NCBI GenBank assembly: GCA_017999915.1
Contig: JAGNKX010000013.1
Span: forward strand, 62,001 to 126,000
DNA: 64,000 nucleotides
Direction of reading: 5' to 3'
Origin: Spirochaetota bacterium
GTDB taxonomy: Bacteria; Spirochaetota; UBA4802; UBA5550
Below, one piece after another: positions 60,446-64,000 of the stretch. Each line of letters starts with the position of its first letter. Position 1 is the first letter of the stretch. The translations under genes and the position numbers were made by a program. The notes beneath the pieces were generated by a model. It was not told the origin of the DNA, made no database searches, and worked only from the letters and a program-made list of their open reading frames with translations.

Positions 60446-61339
60446 ATGGCCAATGATAACAGCAACATATTTCGCAGCGAATTCGGGATCGAACCCGCCA
60501 TCAAGCGGCTCTCCGAAGAGGAATTCAACAGGTTCGCCCAGCTCATCTACAATGAAAGCGGGATTTTCCTGAAAGACACCAAGATCACCCTGCTGTCGAA
60601 CAGGCTGCGGAAACGTCTCCAGGCCCTCAATATCGCCGAGTTTTCCGAGTATTACAACTATCTCCAGTCGCTGAACCCGAAGGAAAAATCGATCGAATAC
60701 GAGAAGATGCTGGACGTCGTTTCCACCAATGAAACGTACTTTTTCAGGAACGAGCGGCATTTCGAGGCGCTGACCCATGAATGCCTGCCGATAATAGCCA
60801 GGACCAAGCATAACAAAAAACTCAGGATATGGAGCTCCGCCTGTTCAACCGGCGAGGAGCCCTATACGATCGCCATATGCGTCAAGGAGAACATGCACCT
60901 CTTTCCCGGATGGGACATAGAGATCCTCGCCACCGACATCGCCCCCTCGGTCCTTGAATTCGCCAATGTCGCCGAGTATTCCGGCAGAAGAATAGAGAAG
61001 GTGCCCCCCGAATTCCTGAAAAAGTATTTTACGCCGAAGAAGGACGACAAGCAGACCTATATCGTCAATGACGACGTGAAAAAGCTGGTGAAGTTTTACT
61101 ATCACAACTTTTTTAAGAGCGCGTTTCCAAAAGATATTGACATTATTTTTTGCAGAAACGTAATGATCTACTTTGACAAAAAGCACCAGACGGAGCTGGT
61201 CGCCAAGTTTTACCAGTCCATACTGGATCACGGGTATCTGTTCATCGGCCATTCGGAAACGCTGCATTCGATCTCGGAAGATTTCAGCTATAAAAAAATA
61301 ATGGAAGCGCCTGTGTACGTGCCGAATCCCAGGAGTTAA
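60446..61339 (+). CDS. cheR: Chemotaxis methyltransferase CheR
   Basis: 297 aa from the ATG at 60446, the first ATG that fits the family; no strong ribosome site is seen. It has the CheR N-terminal helical domain (EEEFNRFAQLIYNESGIFLK) and the SAM-binding Rossmann domain (NETYFFRNERHFEAL, WSSACSTGEEPYTIAICV, ATDIAPSVLEFA, IIFCRNVMIYF). It methylates glutamates of receptors like the one at 22798-24366. It is immediately followed by cheD, four bases apart. Confidence 0.96.
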   Translation: MANDNSNIFRSEFGIEPAIKRLSEEEFNRFAQLIYNESGIFLKDTKITLLSNRLRKRLQALNIAEFSEYYNYLQSLNPKEKSIEYEKMLDVVSTNETYFFRNERHFEALTHECLPIIARTKHNKKLRIWSSACSTGEEPYTIAICVKENMHLFPGWDIEILATDIAPSVLEFANVAEYSGRRIEKVPPEFLKKYFTPKKDDKQTYIVNDDVKKLVKFYYHNFFKSAFPKDIDIIFCRNVMIYFDKKHQTELVAKFYQSILDHGYLFIGHSETLHSISEDFSYKKIMEAPVYVPNPRS

Positions 61340-61342
61340 TCA

Positions 61343-61822
61343 ATGGATTTTCATCTGATCAATGTCGGCATCGCCGATTATTCCGTTTCAGCATCCCCCG
61401 ACATACTCAGGACGATCCTGGGTTCCTGCGTGGGGATCTGTCTCTATGATTCGACGGTGAAAATCGGCGGCATGTGCCATATCATGCTGCCATCGATGAA
61501 GGAGCAGAACAGCTCGGCGAAAAAATACGCCGATACGGCCATACCCATGATGGTCGACGAAATGAAGGACAGGGGCGCCGAAACCGGCAGGATCATGGCC
61601 AAGATAGTTGGCGGGGCGCGGATGTTCAATGTCTCCGAGAACAGCATGATGGGCGAGATCGGCAATAACAATATAGCAAAGGTGAAGGAAGTTCTGGGCG
61701 GGCTGGCCATCAGCATCGTCTCCGAGGATACCGGCGGGAATTACGGGCGCACCATCGATTTTTATCTCGAATCCGGCATGGTCAAGATCAGGTCCATGGG
61801 CAAGGAAGAGAAGATTATATAG
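61343..61822 (+). CDS. cheD: Chemotaxis receptor deamidase CheD
   Basis: 159 aa with CAGGAG upstream. The catalytic Cys29 (LGSCVGICLYD) and His46 (GGMCHIMLP) are present, as is the later GNYGRTIDF loop. CheD deamidates receptor glutamines and, in many bacteria, binds CheC/FliY-type phosphatases. The FliY-type switch protein in this window is one candidate partner. It is coupled to cheR. Confidence 0.96.
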   Translation: MDFHLINVGIADYSVSASPDILRTILGSCVGICLYDSTVKIGGMCHIMLPSMKEQNSSAKKYADTAIPMMVDEMKDRGAETGRIMAKIVGGARMFNVSENSMMGEIGNNNIAKVKEVLGGLAISIVSEDTGGNYGRTIDFYLESGMVKIRSMGKEEKII

Positions 61823-61892
61823 GGATCGGCGGGGTTGCCCGGCTTGCCTCCTATTACCAGTGATAATCAGCTACACCGGCAGGTAATGATTC

Positions 61893-62759
61893 ATGGAAAG
61901 TATGACAGGCTACGCGTTTCTTGAAAAAAGCACCGAGCAGTTTTCGTACTCGGTCGAGCTGAAGTCGCTCAATTCGCGGTACCTTGAGATTTACGTCAAT
62001 GTCCCGAAGATCATAAAGAACGAGGAGAACGAGCTCCATAACCTCCTGAAGCGGCGCTTCGGCAGGGGAAAGCTCGAGCTGAATATCGATATCTTCGACT
62101 GGGTCGTCACCAAGCCCATAACCATCAATGCGGCGATGATCAAGAAATATTACCGGGAACTGCGCCACGTTCAGAAGGAGCTGGGAATAACCGACCAGCT
62201 TAACTTTGAATCGGTGCTGTCCCTCGACGGGATCAGCCAGCGCGACCGTTCGGCCATATCGCGGACCTCGCGCGGCGATATTTACGGCACCATCAACCGC
62301 GTCATCGACAAGGCCCTCGAGATGAGGGGCAAGGAGGGCGCGGCCATAAAAAAGGACCTGGTGAAGCTTGTCTCGGAGATAGGCGGCCGCGTCAGCGCGA
62401 TAAAAGCCGCGGCGAAGAACTCGGTGAAGGACAAGAAGGAGGCGCTCTCGAAAAGGATCGAAAACGCCGCCGGCTCGAAGGTCGAGGACATACGCCTTTA
62501 CACTGAGATCGCCATTCTGGCCGACAAGCTCGACATCAACGAGGAGATCATCCGCTTCAAGGACCATATCAATAAATTCAACGCCCTCATGAAGGGGGGC
62601 GACCAGATCGGCAAGAAGCTCGATTTTCTCGCCCAGGAGATGTTCCGCGAGGTAAACACCATCGGCTCGAAATCTAACAACTCCGAGATAGCCCACATGG
62701 TCGTGGATATCAAGAATCATATTGAAATGATCCGGGAGCACTGCAGGAACGTGGTATGA
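61893..62759 (+). CDS. yicC: YicC-family endoribonuclease-like protein
   Basis: 288 aa. [20 protein letters not shown] and [19 protein letters not shown] are the N-terminal signature; the C-terminal DUF1732 part ends [20 protein letters not shown]. Members act on RNA and affect small-RNA turnover. It overlaps the next gene (remA) by four bases, beginning a compact operon. Confidence 0.95.
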   Translation: MESMTGYAFLEKSTEQFSYSVELKSLNSRYLEIYVNVPKIIKNEENELHNLLKRRFGRGKLELNIDIFDWVVTKPITINAAMIKKYYRELRHVQKELGITDQLNFESVLSLDGISQRDRSAISRTSRGDIYGTINRVIDKALEMRGKEGAAIKKDLVKLVSEIGGRVSAIKAAAKNSVKDKKEALSKRIENAAGSKVEDIRLYTEIAILADKLDINEEIIRFKDHINKFNALMKGGDQIGKKLDFLAQEMFREVNTIGSKSNNSEIAHMVVDIKNHIEMIREHCRNVV

Positions 62760-63007
62760 AAACAACACTCATCAATATCGGTTTCGGCAACGCCGTGGTC
62801 GCCGAGCGCGTCATCGTCGTCATAACGCCGGCATCGGCGTCGGGAAAGCGGCTCCGCGAGGAAGCGAAGGAAAACAATCTCCTTATCGACGCCACCCACG
62901 GCAGGAAAACGAGGGCGATCATCATCATGGACAGCAACCATGTCATTCTCTCCGCGATGCAGCCGGAAACCATCGCAAACAGGCTGATGAACCTTGAAAG
63001 CGAATAA
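62756..63007 (+). CDS. remA: RemA/DUF370 regulatory protein
   Basis: 83 aa. [20 protein letters not shown] and [20 protein letters not shown] then [20 protein letters not shown] match DUF370 (RemA/ExtA), small proteins that assemble on DNA to regulate matrix or other genes in Bacillus. The start overlaps the yicC stop (ATGA). The usual position beside yicC and gmk is kept. Confidence 0.93.
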   Translation: MKTTLINIGFGNAVVAERVIVVITPASASGKRLREEAKENNLLIDATHGRKTRAIIIMDSNHVILSAMQPETIANRLMNLESE

Positions 63008-63623
63008 TCCGTCGATCGTCATAAGCGCTCCCTCGGGGGCGGGAAAAACCACACTGATCAACAGGCTCCTGTCGTCCGATGACCGGCTCACGTTCTCGGT
63101 TTCCACCACGACACGGCCGCGGCGCAGCAATGAAACGGACGGGAAAAGCTACTATTTTATAGCGGAAGACGCGTTCAGGGGGATGGTCGATCGTGACGAA
63201 TTCATTGAATGGGCCCGTGTGCACGGTAATTGCTATGGAACTTCAAAAAAAGAGATTGACAGAATTTGTTGTATTGGAAAAATCCCGATATTCGACGTGG
63301 ATGTCCAGGGTGCCAAGACCCTGAAAGGCAGGCTGGACAGCGCGGTTTACATTTTTATAGTGCCTCCCTCCCGGGAGGTGCTTGAATCGAGGCTGCGAAA
63401 CCGGAAGACAGATTCAGAAGAGCAGATACAGATACGGCTGCGCAACGCTATCAGGGAAATGGAGGAATACGCGCAGTACGATTACATAGTAATCAATGAC
63501 GATCTCGACGTCGCTCTGAATGAACTCCGTTCTATTGTAACCGCTGAATTATGCAAAGCAGAATATGTGAATCATATAATTATTGAAATGCTGGAGGAGT
63601 GCAGTGATAATTCCGATCGATAA
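62994..63623 (+). CDS. gmk: Guanylate kinase
   Basis: 209 aa from a TTG at 62994 that overlaps remA by 14 bases; no ATG or GTG is suitable ahead of the P-loop. The P-loop [11 protein letters not shown], the GMP site ([19 protein letters not shown]) and the lid ([18 protein letters not shown]) are complete. It converts GMP to GDP. A position-specific oddity is a C-terminal extension whose reading frame overlaps the rpoZ start by 20 bases. Confidence 0.96.
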   Translation: MKANNPSIVISAPSGAGKTTLINRLLSSDDRLTFSVSTTTRPRRSNETDGKSYYFIAEDAFRGMVDRDEFIEWARVHGNCYGTSKKEIDRICCIGKIPIFDVDVQGAKTLKGRLDSAVYIFIVPPSREVLESRLRNRKTDSEEQIQIRLRNAIREMEEYAQYDYIVINDDLDVALNELRSIVTAELCKAEYVNHIIIEMLEECSDNSDR

Positions 63624-63813
63624 ATTGCTGACGTATAACAAGAACAAATATATATTTTCGCGGGCCATAATGGAGGCCGTGGAAAAAATCGGCAACATGA
63701 AGGCCTTTCCCGAGGACGAAACCAAGTGGAAGGTCGTTCCCAACATCCTGAAATTGATGCTGAATAACGACATCAAGTTCATCCATAACGAGGAAGCTGA
63801 AAAGGAACAGTAG
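63604..63813 (+). CDS. rpoZ: RNA polymerase omega subunit-like protein
   Basis: 69 aa from a GTG with TGGAGGAG upstream; the frame continues upstream but without a better start. [20 protein letters not shown] is in line with the N-terminal core of omega (KY, then a helix with basic and aliphatic positions), and the gmk-rpoZ neighbourhood is standard. The match is not strong in the remainder, so a different small protein is possible. Confidence 0.62.
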   Translation: MIIPIDKLLTYNKNKYIFSRAIMEAVEKIGNMKAFPEDETKWKVVPNILKLMLNNDIKFIHNEEAEKEQ

Positions 63814-63815
63814 CT

Positions 63816-64000
63816 ATTACCGTCGCTCAGGAACATATCCGGTATGCGGTCCTGGTGGGGCCTACGGCGGTCGGCAAGACCGGGGTATCCCTGGCGGTGG
63901 CCGGAGATGAATTCGAGATAATATCTGCGGATTCGGTTCAGGTGTACCGGTATCTCGATATCGGAAGCGGCAAGCCGGACCGCGCCGACCGCGAGCGGGT
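63816..64000 (+). CDS. miaA: tRNA dimethylallyltransferase MiaA, partial at right edge
   Basis: The frame reads [20 protein letters not shown], then [20 protein letters not shown], the P-loop and the DSxQxYxxxDIGT-like motif of MiaA, and continues off the window. No ATG, GTG or TTG lies in frame between the last in-frame stop (TGA, 63798-63800) and this P-loop. An ATT at 63816, with AAGGA upstream, is the best candidate start; rare ATT starts are known. MiaA isopentenylates A37 of tRNAs that read U-initial codons. Confidence 0.85.
   Translation, partial: MTVAQEHIRYAVLVGPTAVGKTGVSLAVAGDEFEIISADSVQVYRYLDIGSGKPDRADRER

Overview
The window is about 58% GC and carries a spirochaete-type flagellar export and assembly operon in the order fliL, fliY/N, fliO, fliP, fliQ, fliR, flhB, flhA, flhF, flhG, a membrane gene, sigma-28, then an FapA-type DUF342 gene. 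FlbD and a DUF115 gene lie upstream. Spirochaetal features are a lipoprotein-rich surface set with relaxed lipoboxes, large sensor proteins, a DUF1577/PilZ-like protein of the type I associate with Leptospira, and tRNA genes without an encoded CCA. I infer a member of Spirochaetota, possibly on the Leptospira side. There are no phage, transposase or CRISPR genes.

Region 1 (1-19.1 kb) is accessory. Three consecutive minus-strand paralogues (1-6190; the first runs off the left edge) are predicted lipoproteins with two PKD domains, a DUF1565-like segment and long Gly-rich blocks inserted between beta-helix-like strands. Upstream of them is a predicted outer-membrane barrel protein with a paralogue at 17.3 kb. 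Then come a winged-helix/4Fe-4S protein, a membrane diguanylate cyclase, a CoA-transferase, an SMR transporter, and a Crp/SDR/HXXEE gene block flanked by near-identical 27-bp repeats. An LRR protein with a J-domain-like motif closes the region.

Region 2 (19.4-32.6 kb) is signalling: a 7TM hybrid histidine kinase, a methyl-accepting protein, a membrane AraC-type regulator, and an operon of kinase-receiver-PP2C phosphatase, two STAS proteins and a multi-PAS protein. Between them is a 1-kb non-coding stretch with an 83-bp tandem array and a structured, terminator-ended segment.

Region 3 (32.8-43.4 kb) is housekeeping: tRNA-Leu, ndk, adk, two tRNA-Ser, dnaX, ybaB, recR, a PilZ gene, der, tsaB/tsaE and a TetR regulator. 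Region 4 (43.4-60.4 kb) is the flagellar cluster, with striking hairpins or palindromes in several of its intergenic gaps. Region 5 (60.4-64.0 kb) holds cheR, cheD and the yicC-remA-gmk-rpoZ-miaA string; miaA runs off the right edge and has no ATG, GTG or TTG in a usable place.

C-di-GMP signalling (a GGDEF enzyme and two PilZ-type proteins), partner switching (PP2C plus three STAS proteins) and chemotaxis recur across the window. They suggest a motile bacterium with many environmental inputs. Coordinates of starts reflect my choice of ribosome-binding site where that was visible.
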